In this document: one piece after another, positions 9,242-18,097 of the stretch
Layout of the letters: each line of letters begins with the position of its first letter
Position numbering within the stretch: the stretch's first letter is position 1
NCBI RefSeq assembly: GCF_000172075.1
Contig: NZ_ABIC01000003.1
Coordinates: forward strand, 103,570 to 167,569
DNA length: 64,000 bases
DNA from: Shewanella benthica KT99
GTDB lineage: Bacteria > Pseudomonadota > Gammaproteobacteria > Enterobacterales > Shewanellaceae
Direction of reading: 5' to 3'
Program-made: the position numbers and the translations under genes
The notes under the pieces: model-generated
Database searches by the model: none
What the model was told of the DNA's origin: nothing
What the model saw: the letters and a program-made list of their open reading frames with translations, nothing else

Positions 9242-10420
9242 CTAGTAAAATGGAGCTGGATCGACATTCAAGCTACTTGGGGAAACACCACGCTCGATAT
9301 GCAAATCAGACTTAAGTAGATCGACCATGGTCACATTGGTATAGCGTTTAAGTTTGATGGAATAGAAGCATTTGAGTATGGGGTGCAGCGCATCCCTGTC
9401 TTTTGCCTCCCAGACTATGCCTATTCGACCATCCGATAGTTCCACCAAAGACCCCACAGGATAGACTCCCACACAGCGGATAAACTCGTAAACCAATGTC
9501 TCATCCAGATGAAATGGGGTCAAACTGAGGAGGGTTTTAAAGGCCGCTGCCGGGCTCATAGCCTCCTTATAACAACGAGTTGCTGTTAGGGCATCGAATA
9601 TATCCACGATACAGCTCATGCGCCCATGGAGGGGGATTTCATCTCCCTTAAGACCTCGAGGATAACCATTACCATCCAGCTTCTCATGATGCATCAGACA
9701 AATATCTTTACTCAGGTTCGATAATCCTTTGGTCTCGGCCATAATCTTTATGGCAAATACCTGATGCAGCTTCATGTGTTCGAACTCTTGAGGAGTTAAT
9801 TTCCCCGGCTTATGCAGCACCTTATTATCGACCTTAATCTTACCGATATCATGTAAGATCCCACCCACGGCCATCTGTCTGAGGATCTCTTTATCCAGCT
9901 TGAGGTATTTACCGAAGGTCACCAGCAGAAATGCGACGTTGATCGAGTGCTCTAACAGATAGGCATCTTTAGTCCTCAGGGCCAATACACACTTGAGGGC
10001 GTCATCGTCGAGCAGTGCAGATTCGATCATCTTGTCAACCAGCGCTTCAAATGGCGCAACCTCGATGGCTTTGCCCTCGAAGACTTCTGACAATACCTTC
10101 TTGACCAGATCTTTCGCCTCGACGATCAATTTCCTGGCTTGTTGCTGAGACTTGTCTCTGCTTGGCTTGATTTTCTTGACGACGGGTTTAGGTGAGATGG
10201 CGCGCTTGAGTCCACAGCTATCCGCCGAACGTTCGATATCTATCCACACATATTCGATGCCATTTTTCTTCAGCTTGATCATCGAATTTTGAGTACGGAT
10301 CTGTCCTGCGTTGACTATGGCTACTTGACCTCGCTGATCTATGGCAGACACAAACATACCTATGTCCAATTTAGACACAGGTAATTTAACTAATGCTTTA
10401 GAATCTGTCGAACCGACCAT
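9242..10420 (-). CDS. HD-GYP domain protein, probable c-di-GMP phosphodiesterase
   Basis: About 392 residues from ATG 10420 (MVGSTDSKALVKLPVSKL); a TTG at 10438 would add six residues. The N-terminal 100 residues resemble the DUF3391 module (VSKLDIGMFVSAID, YVWIDIE). The HD-GYP domain follows with HSINVAF, HDIGKIKVDNKVLHKPGKL, HHEKLDGNGYP and DIFDALTATRCYK, so both the HD pair and the GYP loop are intact. These enzymes hydrolyse cyclic di-GMP to pGpG or GMP and so oppose biofilm formation. It is monocistronic. The target pathway is not indicated by its neighbours. Confidence 0.9.
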   Translation of the reverse strand: MVGSTDSKALVKLPVSKLDIGMFVSAIDQRGQVAIVNAGQIRTQNSMIKLKKNGIEYVWIDIERSADSCGLKRAISPKPVVKKIKPSRDKSQQQARKLIVEAKDLVKKVLSEVFEGKAIEVAPFEALVDKMIESALLDDDALKCVLALRTKDAYLLEHSINVAFLLVTFGKYLKLDKEILRQMAVGGILHDIGKIKVDNKVLHKPGKLTPQEFEHMKLHQVFAIKIMAETKGLSNLSKDICLMHHEKLDGNGYPRGLKGDEIPLHGRMSCIVDIFDALTATRCYKEAMSPAAAFKTLLSLTPFHLDETLVYEFIRCVGVYPVGSLVELSDGRIGIVWEAKDRDALHPILKCFYSIKLKRYTNVTMVDLLKSDLHIERGVSPSSLNVDPAPFY

Positions 10421-10870
10421 GTGCTCACATCCCACCAAATGACCTACGGGCCTAGAGCCTGGTTATTAAAATTAGGCTCTTTGCTTGATACATCTTCATA
10501 TAATTATTCTCGTACGCCAGCTGTCTTATCGACATGTTGTTTTTTATTGACATGAGGGAGGAGCATTCTATTCCTAGAAAGGTTAAATCACCACTTTAAA
10601 TATCAATAACAAGCCAGAACTACATGCATCTTAGGCAGTACATTAGCTAGTTTCATATAATATCATTGAGTTAACATCTTCATCATAAGGGCTAAACACT
10701 GTCGAATTTAAGCCCAAGTTCACAGCTTAAAGGTCTACAACTTGACAGTTTTCTGCTCGCCCTTTACTTTGTGGTAAAGATTCTTATTACCAATTGTTTT
10801 TATGGATCTTAATCACTAAGTTCATGTCGCTACATGACCGTTCATTGTTCTAATCCGTTTGGAGTGTTTA
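10421..10870. promoter_or_regulatory. Divergent intergenic region with candidate menF promoter and dyad
   Basis: Between the HD-GYP gene (-) and menF (+). A TTGACA at 10742-10747 is followed after 17 bases by TACTTT (10765-10770), a plausible promoter reading toward menF. Overlapping its -10 and start region is an inverted repeat CTTTAC-N6-GTAAAG (10762-10779) that could be an operator. The remainder shows no recognisable element. Confidence 0.35.
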
Positions 10871-12229
10871 TTGGCTGATCTAATGCTGTCACAGGCTATC
10901 TCGTCTCTTACCGATAAGCTAAAGCAATTTAATTTCCAGTCCCCTAGCGATCCCATCATTCAACTGTCAGTCAACATAAAAGCTTTACCTGTAATTGCCT
11001 GGTTATCAGCTCAACCAATTTATCCTAGGATCTATTGGAAAGGCAGAGACACCGAAGAAGAAGTCTCCGCTATTGGCAGCTGCAAAGACTTCTTCTATGA
11101 CGAGGCTGTAGACGATAACCAGCTCGCCATGGCGTATCAGAAACAACGCGCACTAACCAATAATCAAGACATTCGCTATTACGGCGGTGTCGCCTTCGAC
11201 AGAACAACTGAGCCTTGGCCAGAATTTGGCCGAGCCAGATTTGTTTTACCCAGAATAGAGTTAAGACGCAGTGGTACTGAATATAAATTACTGGTAAATT
11301 TGAATTGTGAAAATCAGGATCTCGAGTCGGAGCGCCAACAGGCAATCGAAAGCTTAGCTAGCTTAGCCGCCCCGAAACCACTACCACCGCCAAACAAAGT
11401 CAGCTTGCTAAGTCGTAATGATAGGCCGGATCACTATCATTGGACAGAATTAGTCAATAGGGTAACTCACCCGAAATTTATCAAGGAGACCCCTAAGGTC
11501 GTGTTATCTCGTCTGACTCAACTGGAAGTCAATGAAGAGATTAATCCTTGGATGTTGCTTGCTTGCTGGCAAGGTCGAAACCCAAATAGCTTTCAATTTG
11601 GCTTTCAATTTAGCCCAGATCGTACCTTTATCTCCTGTACACCGGAGCGACTATTCCGCCGCCGTCAGAGGGAGCTATTTACGGAAGCATTGGCGGGTAC
11701 GACGACACGAGGACTCAATCAGGAAGAAGATGCATTACTCGCAAAACAGCTAATGGAAGATAGCAAGAATAGCCATGAAAACCAGTTAGTAAAACAGCAT
11801 ATCGTCGATGTTCTCACCCCCTTAAGTAACTATGTCGGCGCTGAAGAGACACCTAAGGTATTTAAATTAAGTCATATTCAGCACCTACATCGCTCCATTC
11901 GCGCCGAGTTAAAACCTGGTGTGGATGATTTCCAACTATTACTTGCCCTGCACCCAACCCCAGCCGTGGGAGGATTACCCAAAGAACCGGCAATGAACTT
12001 TATTCGTCAGCGAGAAGGCTATAATAGAGGTTGGTATGCTGGCGCGTGTGGATATTTTAATAAATATGAAAGTGAATTTGCCGTCGCTATTCGCAGCGCG
12101 CTGATTGAACCCGGTCGAATTAATTTGTTTGCCGGTGCAGGCATAGTATCTGGTTCTGAGGCTGATGCTGAGTGGGTAGAGCTGGAAAATAAGCTTGCCA
12201 CGATACTCTCCATATTAACGGAGATCTAA
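10871..12229 (+). CDS. menF: Isochorismate synthase
   Basis: Chorismate-utilising enzyme making isochorismate for menaquinone synthesis (EntC/MenF family, Mg-dependent). The TTG at 10871 is the best start because GGAG lies at 10861-10864, 6 bases upstream; ATG 10883 is a later alternative. The chorismate-binding domain occupies the C-terminal two thirds: EALAGTTTRG, SKNSHENQLVKQHIVD, LHPTPAVGGLPKEPA, GWYAGACGYF and FAGAGIVSGSEADAEW. About 452 residues, normal length. Unlike in enterobacteria, no menD or other men gene follows, so the gene is separated from the rest of the pathway. Confidence 0.92.
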   Translation: MADLMLSQAISSLTDKLKQFNFQSPSDPIIQLSVNIKALPVIAWLSAQPIYPRIYWKGRDTEEEVSAIGSCKDFFYDEAVDDNQLAMAYQKQRALTNNQDIRYYGGVAFDRTTEPWPEFGRARFVLPRIELRRSGTEYKLLVNLNCENQDLESERQQAIESLASLAAPKPLPPPNKVSLLSRNDRPDHYHWTELVNRVTHPKFIKETPKVVLSRLTQLEVNEEINPWMLLACWQGRNPNSFQFGFQFSPDRTFISCTPERLFRRRQRELFTEALAGTTTRGLNQEEDALLAKQLMEDSKNSHENQLVKQHIVDVLTPLSNYVGAEETPKVFKLSHIQHLHRSIRAELKPGVDDFQLLLALHPTPAVGGLPKEPAMNFIRQREGYNRGWYAGACGYFNKYESEFAVAIRSALIEPGRINLFAGAGIVSGSEADAEWVELENKLATILSILTEI

Positions 12230-12399
12230 AAGCATATGATTTCAGAACCTAGATCTATTATTAATCACTAAACCGGGTTTTTTACTTGCCAGTCACTTTT
12301 TCACCTATATACTGTGCGCCCCTACACAGGGGCAAAATAATCAAACAAACACTCACTAAGACGCCTATTGCATTAGTCACTTAATACTGTGTTACCCAT

Positions 12400-12452
12400 A
12401 ACTAGCGGGTTCCCTCACCCCGCCTCGAAGCTATTCTATAAAAAGGTCACAA
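12400..12452 (+). promoter_or_regulatory. Candidate preQ1-type riboswitch before yhhQ
   Basis: A 5-bp stem GCGGG (12405-12409) / CCCGC (12419-12423) closes a pyrimidine-rich loop TTCCCTCAC. The loop CCT can pair with AGG (12444-12446) inside the A-rich stretch that holds the ribosome-binding site of the next gene. This H-type pseudoknot arrangement with a sequestered ribosome-binding site is that of class I preQ1 riboswitches, which are known upstream of COG1738 transporters. The second helix is only 3 bp and I could not check covariation. Confidence 0.35.
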
Positions 12453-12453
12453 A

Positions 12454-13098
12454 ATGTTATCCTTATCGACAACGCAAATTCGTCGTGCGCTGCTTCTGCT
12501 CGTCGGCTTCCACATATTGATCATATGCGCCAGTAACTATTTAGTTCAGATGCCATTTCAAGTATTTGGCTTACATACAACCTGGGGAGCATTTAGCTTC
12601 CCGTTCGTTTATCTTGCTACCGATCTGACCGTAAGAATTTTCGGTCAAAGTAATGCGAGAAAAATTATTTTTAAGGCCATGCTCCCCGCTTTAGTGATCT
12701 CTTATTTAATAGGTGTCCTGTTTCACCAGACTAGTTTTCAAGGGGTTGGCGCTTTAGCAGAATTTAATAGCTTTGTATTTAGGATCGCATTTGCGAGTTT
12801 TGCGGCCTATCTTGTTGGCCAATTAATGGATATCACTGTTTTTGCAAAATTAAGAGATACTAAGTCCTGGTGGGTAGCTCCTGCCGCTTCAACATTAGTC
12901 GGTAACCTGATCGATACTATCGTCTTCTTTGGCATCGCTTTTTACGCCTCCAGCGATAGCTTTATGGCAGAGAACTGGCCTGAGATTGCCAGTGTTGATT
13001 ATGGTTTCAAACTTATTGTAAGCTTATGCCTGTTCCTACCTGCGTACGGCATTTTATTAAAAGTCTTAGAGCAAAGAATCGTCGATATGAGAAGATAA
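12454..13098 (+). CDS. yhhQ: Queuosine precursor transporter (YhhQ/COG1738)
   Basis: A 214-residue membrane protein with about six hydrophobic segments. The segment FPFVYLATDLTVRIFGQSNARKIIF (quoted in part: YLATDLTVRIFG) is the family hallmark, and ASTLVGNLIDTIVFF in the second half is also characteristic. YhhQ imports 7-cyano-7-deazaguanine (preQ0) and preQ1 for queuosine synthesis in tRNA. AAAAGG lies 7 bases before the ATG. The candidate riboswitch directly upstream would fit this job. The gene is monocistronic. Confidence 0.88.
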   Translation: MLSLSTTQIRRALLLLVGFHILIICASNYLVQMPFQVFGLHTTWGAFSFPFVYLATDLTVRIFGQSNARKIIFKAMLPALVISYLIGVLFHQTSFQGVGALAEFNSFVFRIAFASFAAYLVGQLMDITVFAKLRDTKSWWVAPAASTLVGNLIDTIVFFGIAFYASSDSFMAENWPEIASVDYGFKLIVSLCLFLPAYGILLKVLEQRIVDMRR

Positions 13099-13203
13099 AA
13101 AACAGCAATGAAGAAATTCAAGTAATAGTATTCATTTACAATAGCTTATGAAGATCTCACCGCAATACTATAATCGAAATCCTAATCTTTACAATAAAAC
13201 ACC

Positions 13204-13238
13204 TTGCTAATCTTAATGATAATGATTACTATTTGCGT
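13204..13238 (+). promoter_or_regulatory. Promoter with overlapping Fur box for ryhB
   Basis: TTGCTA (13204-13209) and TACTAT (13227-13232) are spaced by 17 bases and point to a start near 13239. Between and over them lies TGATAAT-G-ATTACTA (13217-13231), a close match to the 7-1-7 Fur box TGATAAT-N-ATTATCA. Iron-loaded Fur would therefore block this promoter. Confidence 0.75.
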
Positions 13239-13421
13239 GCGTTCCAAAGACTCACTCTACAACAGCTAAGGTAAACACTTCATCTCTGTTTAAATTAGCT
13301 CACTATTTAGTTGGTTTTTGTTAAAGAGTTAACTAAATAGGAAAGTTAAGCGAGTTTCGCATAGCACGACATTGCTCACACACTCTTTATAGCCTGGATT
13401 ATATTTTCCAGGCTTTTTTTT
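13239..13421 (+). ncRNA. ryhB: RyhB iron-responsive small RNA
   Basis: The 18 bases AGCACGACATTGCTCACA at 13363-13380 are identical to the conserved pairing core of enterobacterial RyhB. They are preceded by a 10-bp hairpin (CTATTTAGTT 13303-13312 / AACTAAATAG 13331-13340) and followed by a rho-independent terminator (13391-13421). With the Fur-controlled promoter upstream, this is a complete small RNA gene of about 180 bases, longer than the 90-base E. coli RNA. RyhB base-pairs with mRNAs of iron-using proteins when iron is scarce. The exact 5' end is inferred. Confidence 0.88.
13391..13421 (+). terminator. Rho-independent terminator of ryhB
   Basis: AGCCTGG (13391-13397) and CCAGGCT (13408-13414) form a 7-bp stem, followed by eight T. 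Confidence 0.9.
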
Positions 13422-13511
13422 GTCTGTTACGCGCTAGCTTCTACACTCCCCCCCTTCAAACGCTAGCTGTTGTCAAACTTTTCGAGGTTTTGTCTAGATG
13501 CCTGACTTCAA

Positions 13512-15629
13512 TTACGTACCATTGAAGTGTAGCCCCTCATAGGGCGTATCAGTCCTCTCCTCTTTGGCATTATGATATAAGCCTATGGTAAATAGGGTGC
13601 CCTTACCTACTGTAGAGGTTACCTCGATTGTACCACCGATACGTTTGATGATGCCGTAGCTTAGAGATAGACCTAAACCTGTACCGTCCTTTCGAGTGGT
13701 ATAGAAGGGATCGAAGATTCGACTCAGCAGCTCCTGAGGTATCCCCCTGCCTTCGTCTTCAATCTCTATCTTGACACCAATAGGTTCATCCATATGAACC
13801 CAATCATAGGTCCGGATCCAGATCCGTCCCTGCTCATCCATGGCATGGGCTGCATTAACCACCAGATTAATCAAAACTTGTAGCAGCTGAGGCCGGTTCA
13901 CCTCGATGGGATAACTGGCATTGAGTTCTTGACTCAAGATAACTTCCTTCTCCTGAATCGAATGCCTCACCAACACCAGCATCTCTTCGATAATAGGGGT
14001 CAATTGGTGCATCTCCAGCGGCGCATTGAACTCCCCGGGGCGACTGTACTGTAGTAGGCTGCGAATAATCGTACTAATACGTCCGACCTGCTGAATAACC
14101 AGCTCGATCTCTTCCTCGACTATTGCTGCATTATCACCGAGTTCAGACTTAAGTAGCTCCATATTACCCAAGATCACCGCTGTCGGATTGTTGATCTCGT
14201 GTGCTATCCCGGCGGTCAATTCGCCTAAGGCGGTCAGCTTTTCGTTAGTAACCAACTGCTGTCGAGTCTCATTTAATAGGACTAGGTTGTTCTGTAGCTC
14301 TTCGGTCTTCTCCTGCAGGCTACGGGTACGCTCCTCGACTTTATCCTCTAATAGCTCTGATGCCGCCTGTATCTGCGAATTTTTACGCTGCAGCAGATCT
14401 AACATACGATCAAACTGTTCGGCTAAGTTAGATAGTTCATTATCCCGCTCTAAACCTAAAGAGCCGATGCGTAGATTACGCCCGGACTGGACCGCTTTAA
14501 CCACATGGTGAATTCGCTCTATCGGTTGTAGCAAGCTGTAAGCGCCGCGATAGACTAAGAGTCCAGACACCAAAAGAACCAACATTAAGATGGTACCCAA
14601 CTCCATGATATTCAGAAGATAGTTATGAATAAATGGCGATTCTGAGAAACCAGTATAGATCATGCCGATGCGGTTACCCTGAATATCCACCAATGGCGAA
14701 TATGCCGAGATGAACCAATCATTAAACACAAAGGCCCGATCGACCCAGAGCTGCCCCTGAGACAATACTTGCTGTTTCACCTCTTCCGATACCAGGCTGC
14801 CCACGGCACGTCCCTGGGTTTCACCATCTTGGGGAAAGAAATGTAACGGGACATTGGTACTGATGCGAATATTATCGAGGAAGATGGTCACCGTGCCTAT
14901 AGAGTGCTCAGGCAAGGTGCCTTTGTCATAAACCAGATCACGAATATGATCGACTATGCGAGTGTCGCGGTTAAATAGAATGCCACCATCCAGATACCAA
15001 GCGATATTGCCATTAGCATCAGGAATAGGTAACAAGCTACGGCTGAGTAAGCCCCTATCTTCAACCGTCTTAGTGAGCTTCTGGGATCTGGGAGTTTCAA
15101 CCAGAAGAATATTGGCTACCGTAACCAGATCAGGGTCGATTCTGGCAAGCCGATTGGGGCCCAACACCATCAGACCTGAATAGGCATCACTCCCCTTCAC
15201 CTTAGGCAACATAAAGCGAAGATCCGCATCCGCAGCGGCTTCAGATAAACTGACCAAGCTTAGAAAATCCAAATCCAACTTTCGTTTTTGCGTCTCTAAG
15301 AAGACATCTATCCGCTGACGAGAGTCTACTTGGCTGGTGTCGAACTGCCTAAAATCATTCTGGAATGCCCAGGAACTCATTACTAACTCTAGCTGTTTCT
15401 CTTGACTCTTTTGCACCGAAATCAAAGTATTACTAGCCACCGCAAGATCAGCTTTAACCTTCATAAACAACTGCTTACCAGTATAACTAATATTCCAGTA
15501 GATAGTAATAAACACCAAACTGACTAAGGTCAGTAATATAGGTAACAGAGTCAGAATAAGAATTCGATAGCGTACCTTAGCCTGCATCTGTTTCCAGTTA
15601 ACACCGAATACCCGAGGAAAAAAAGACAC
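13512..15629 (-). CDS. Sensor histidine kinase of an NtrC-type two-component pair
   Basis: A 705-residue inner-membrane kinase starting at GTG 15629. A transmembrane helix at about residues 22-45 and another near 333-355 (ILMLVLLVSGLLVYRG) bracket a periplasmic sensor region of about 290 residues that looks like a double-Cache domain. A HAMP linker, a coiled coil (about 415-460) and a HisKA domain with GIAHEINNP (phospho-His near 475) follow, then an HATPase domain with NLVVNAAHAMDEQG, DEGRGIP, FDPFYTTRKDGTGLGLS. It starts one base after the regulator gene ends, so the two are one operon. The signal is unknown; the tungstate uptake operon next door suggests an oxyanion or metal-linked cue. 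Confidence 0.88.
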   Translation of the reverse strand: MSFFPRVFGVNWKQMQAKVRYRILILTLLPILLTLVSLVFITIYWNISYTGKQLFMKVKADLAVASNTLISVQKSQEKQLELVMSSWAFQNDFRQFDTSQVDSRQRIDVFLETQKRKLDLDFLSLVSLSEAAADADLRFMLPKVKGSDAYSGLMVLGPNRLARIDPDLVTVANILLVETPRSQKLTKTVEDRGLLSRSLLPIPDANGNIAWYLDGGILFNRDTRIVDHIRDLVYDKGTLPEHSIGTVTIFLDNIRISTNVPLHFFPQDGETQGRAVGSLVSEEVKQQVLSQGQLWVDRAFVFNDWFISAYSPLVDIQGNRIGMIYTGFSESPFIHNYLLNIMELGTILMLVLLVSGLLVYRGAYSLLQPIERIHHVVKAVQSGRNLRIGSLGLERDNELSNLAEQFDRMLDLLQRKNSQIQAASELLEDKVEERTRSLQEKTEELQNNLVLLNETRQQLVTNEKLTALGELTAGIAHEINNPTAVILGNMELLKSELGDNAAIVEEEIELVIQQVGRISTIIRSLLQYSRPGEFNAPLEMHQLTPIIEEMLVLVRHSIQEKEVILSQELNASYPIEVNRPQLLQVLINLVVNAAHAMDEQGRIWIRTYDWVHMDEPIGVKIEIEDEGRGIPQELLSRIFDPFYTTRKDGTGLGLSLSYGIIKRIGGTIEVTSTVGKGTLFTIGLYHNAKEERTDTPYEGLHFNGT

Positions 15630-15630
15630 C

Positions 15631-17013
15631 TTAATTTTCCTCTTCTTTATTTGTACTGAACCACTCTTTATACTTGCGATCTAAGGTCTTGCGCGACACT
15701 CCCAAGTCTCTGGCAGCAGCAGATTTATTACCCTGATGTATATCGACAACTTGCATCACATGGTGTTTCTCTACTTGCTTTAAACTCCAGTCCAGTGGAT
15801 AACCCGATTCGTTTGACGACTCAATCTTAGGTTGCTGCTTCCAATATTCTGCCGGCGGCTTACCTAATAAGATGCAACGCTCGATCATATTGCGCAACTC
15901 ACGAATATTACCGGGCCAGCTATATTGCTGTAGCTTAAGCATGTCCTCATGACTCCAGACCACCTCCTTGACCCCAAGCTCGGCCGCCAGTTTCAGGGTG
16001 AAATGATGAGTAAGTTCGACCACATCTTCGGGTCGTTCCCTCAGTGGCGGGATGACAATTTCTATCACATTAATACGGTAATAAAGATCTCGTCTGAAGT
16101 TACCTTGCTCAACCTCTTCCACCAGCTTTTTGTTCGTCGCGGCTAGCACCCTGACATCGATATTAATCTCTTTCTCGCTACCTACCGGACGTATCGTTCT
16201 CTGCTCCAGCACCCTTAACAGGGCCGTCTGCATCTTGAGTGGCATATCACCAATTTCATCGAGAAAGAGTGTCCCACCAGAGGCGAAGCTAAACAAGCCC
16301 TCGCGACTGCCCTTAGCACCGGTAAAAGCACCGGCTGAATGACCAAATAGCTCACTCTCCAACAGGTCTGGGGCGATAGCGCCACAATTCACCGCCACGA
16401 AGGGTCCCTGTCTACCACTGAGCAGATGCAACTGTCTGGCCACCAGCTCTTTACCGGTGCCAGATTCTCCCTCGATCAAAATCACCGCATTGGTTGGTGC
16501 GACGCGCTCGATCACGTGTTTCACCTCCTGCATGGCAACGCTGCTACCTATTATGGTAGAAGATTGACCGATTGAGACTTCACGGCGCAGCATCAAATTT
16601 TCACGCTTGAGTAGACGGCGCTCTATGCAGCGGTCAACCGCCTTCATCATCTGCTCGAGGTGAAATGGTTTCATGATAAAATCGGCAGCACCGGCTCGCA
16701 GAGCCCTAATGGCAACATCCATATCGGCGTAGCCTGTCATAAAGATGATATCTGAGCGACGGTCCCGATCATCGAGCGCCTCATGCCATTCGATGCCTGA
16801 GCGTCCTGGTAAGCGTATATCGACAATGAGCAGATCGAAGTGGCAACGACTCCTCAGCTGTTCGGCGTCTTCGACGCTCGCGGCCGTCTCCACTAGGGCA
16901 AATTTCTTCGATAAGGCTTTTTTTAGGAAACTACGCATTCCCGGCTCATCATCTACAATCAGCACAGAAACCGCTGAAGGAAGTGGTTTGGAATCTTTCT
17001 TTAATTGGCTCAT
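15631..17013 (-). CDS. Sigma-54-dependent response regulator (NtrC family)
   Basis: About 460 residues from ATG 17013 (MSQLKKDSK); ATG 17061 in the same frame is an alternative and neither has a strong ribosome-binding site. Receiver domain at the N-terminus with VDDE and the phospho-acceptor in LLIVDIRLPG (D65). AAA+ domain with Walker A GESGTGKE and the sigma-54 contact loop GAFTGA, intact. C-terminal Fis-type helix-turn-helix (NKSAAARDLGVSRKTLDRKY). It is the first gene of the operon with the kinase and is divergent from tupA, where a sigma-54 promoter is present. Confidence 0.92.
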   Translation of the reverse strand: MSQLKKDSKPLPSAVSVLIVDDEPGMRSFLKKALSKKFALVETAASVEDAEQLRSRCHFDLLIVDIRLPGRSGIEWHEALDDRDRRSDIIFMTGYADMDVAIRALRAGAADFIMKPFHLEQMMKAVDRCIERRLLKRENLMLRREVSIGQSSTIIGSSVAMQEVKHVIERVAPTNAVILIEGESGTGKELVARQLHLLSGRQGPFVAVNCGAIAPDLLESELFGHSAGAFTGAKGSREGLFSFASGGTLFLDEIGDMPLKMQTALLRVLEQRTIRPVGSEKEINIDVRVLAATNKKLVEEVEQGNFRRDLYYRINVIEIVIPPLRERPEDVVELTHHFTLKLAAELGVKEVVWSHEDMLKLQQYSWPGNIRELRNMIERCILLGKPPAEYWKQQPKIESSNESGYPLDWSLKQVEKHHVMQVVDIHQGNKSAAARDLGVSRKTLDRKYKEWFSTNKEEEN

Positions 17014-17140
17014 ATTGTCTACTTTAGGACATTTTGACTCATTTAATGCTGATTCTAGCATCAAATTTAGCCAAAAAGGTCACTGTGAACCAAAGTATGC
17101 GACGATAGGGACAATATGTCTGTCTAGTGCCGATAAAATT

Positions 17141-17156
17141 TGCGACTCCACTCGCA
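17141..17156. promoter_or_regulatory. Inverted repeat, possible activator site
   Basis: TGCGA-CTCCAC-TCGCA is a perfect 5-bp dyad between the divergent regulator and tupA genes. Another TGCGAC lies at 17098-17103. It is centred about 76 bases before the inferred sigma-54 transcription start, a reasonable place for an enhancer-binding regulator. Confidence 0.4.
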
Positions 17157-17196
17157 CTTTTAACCATTTTGTGAGGCCAATGTAATAAGCTGTTAC

Positions 17197-17213
17197 TTGG
17201 CATTGTAATTGCT
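17197..17213 (+). promoter_or_regulatory. Sigma-54 promoter for the tup-mob operon
   Basis: TTGGCATTGTAATTGCT carries GG at -24 and GC at -12 with the required 10-base spacing and matches TGGCAC-N5-TTGCT well. Transcription would start near 17225, 60 bases before tupA. Confidence 0.72.
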
Positions 17214-17284
17214 ATATTTAGATAAATTATTGGATGACTACACATGACAATGGGTCCTCTTATTAGAATAGCCAAGGAGTAAGC

Positions 17285-18097
17285 ATGTTAAACCTAAAAT
17301 CTATCTTCAGTATTGCCTTAGCCGCGACCTTAATAACGGGCATACCAGCCCACGCCACAGAGATAATAAAATTAGCCACCACCACCAGTACCGAAAACTC
17401 CGGTTTATTGAAATATTTACTGCCAAAATTTGAAGCCGAGTCGGGTTATGAGGTGCAGGTCATTGCGACTGGCACAGGCAAGGCATTAAAGCTAGCTCGC
17501 CAAGGTGATGTCGATGTCATCATGACTCATGCTCCTGCCGCCGAAGCAAAATTTGTCGAAGAAGGCTATGGTCTGCTCCCTCGTGGCATCATGATGAACG
17601 ATTTTGTGATCTTGGGCCCTAAAAATGACCCGGCAAAGATCCGTAATAGTAAGACAGTCGAACAAGCATTTGTTAAAATAGCTAAGTCTGGTGAGCTGTT
17701 TATCTCTCGTGGAGATAATTCAGGCACCAACATGAAAGAGCTGATCATCTGGAAAAATGCCCAGGTCGTCCCTTCTTTCGCAGGATATAAGTCAGTAGGC
17801 CAAGGCATGGGTAAGACCTTACTTATGGCTAATGAATTACAAGGCTATACTCTATCAGACCGAGGTACTTTCGTGGCTTATAAGGCCAAGTTGGATATGG
17901 CCATCGATTTCGAAGGCGGACAAGCATTAGCTAACCCATATCAGATCATGCTAATTAATCCGGCTAAATACCCAGATCTGAACCACAAAGGCGCGAGAGC
18001 CCTGAGTGATTGGTTGATCGGCGCCGAAGCTCAAGGCATGATCAATAGTTATAAAGTTAAAGGTGAGCAACTATTTAAGGCAACTTATAGCGAATGA
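17285..18097 (+). CDS. tupA: Tungstate ABC transporter, substrate-binding protein
   Basis: Periplasmic oxyanion-binding protein of 270 residues with a signal peptide cleaved after A24 (PAHA). The family motifs are visible: TTTSTENSG at residues 32-40, TGTGKAL, and ISRGDNSGTN, which form the tungstate site in TupA proteins; the fold is related to but distinct from ModA. CAAGGAG lies just before the ATG. It heads an operon with tupB (4-base overlap), tupC, mobA and mobB-moeA, linking uptake of tungstate or molybdate to cofactor assembly. A sigma-54 promoter precedes it. Confidence 0.9.
   Translation: MLNLKSIFSIALAATLITGIPAHATEIIKLATTTSTENSGLLKYLLPKFEAESGYEVQVIATGTGKALKLARQGDVDVIMTHAPAAEAKFVEEGYGLLPRGIMMNDFVILGPKNDPAKIRNSKTVEQAFVKIAKSGELFISRGDNSGTNMKELIIWKNAQVVPSFAGYKSVGQGMGKTLLMANELQGYTLSDRGTFVAYKAKLDMAIDFEGGQALANPYQIMLINPAKYPDLNHKGARALSDWLIGAEAQGMINSYKVKGEQLFKATYSE

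Noticed and set aside
14188..14511. Open frame on the plus strand inside the histidine kinase gene
   Set aside because: It is a shadow of the kinase coding sequence with biased Ser/Arg composition and no similarity to any family.
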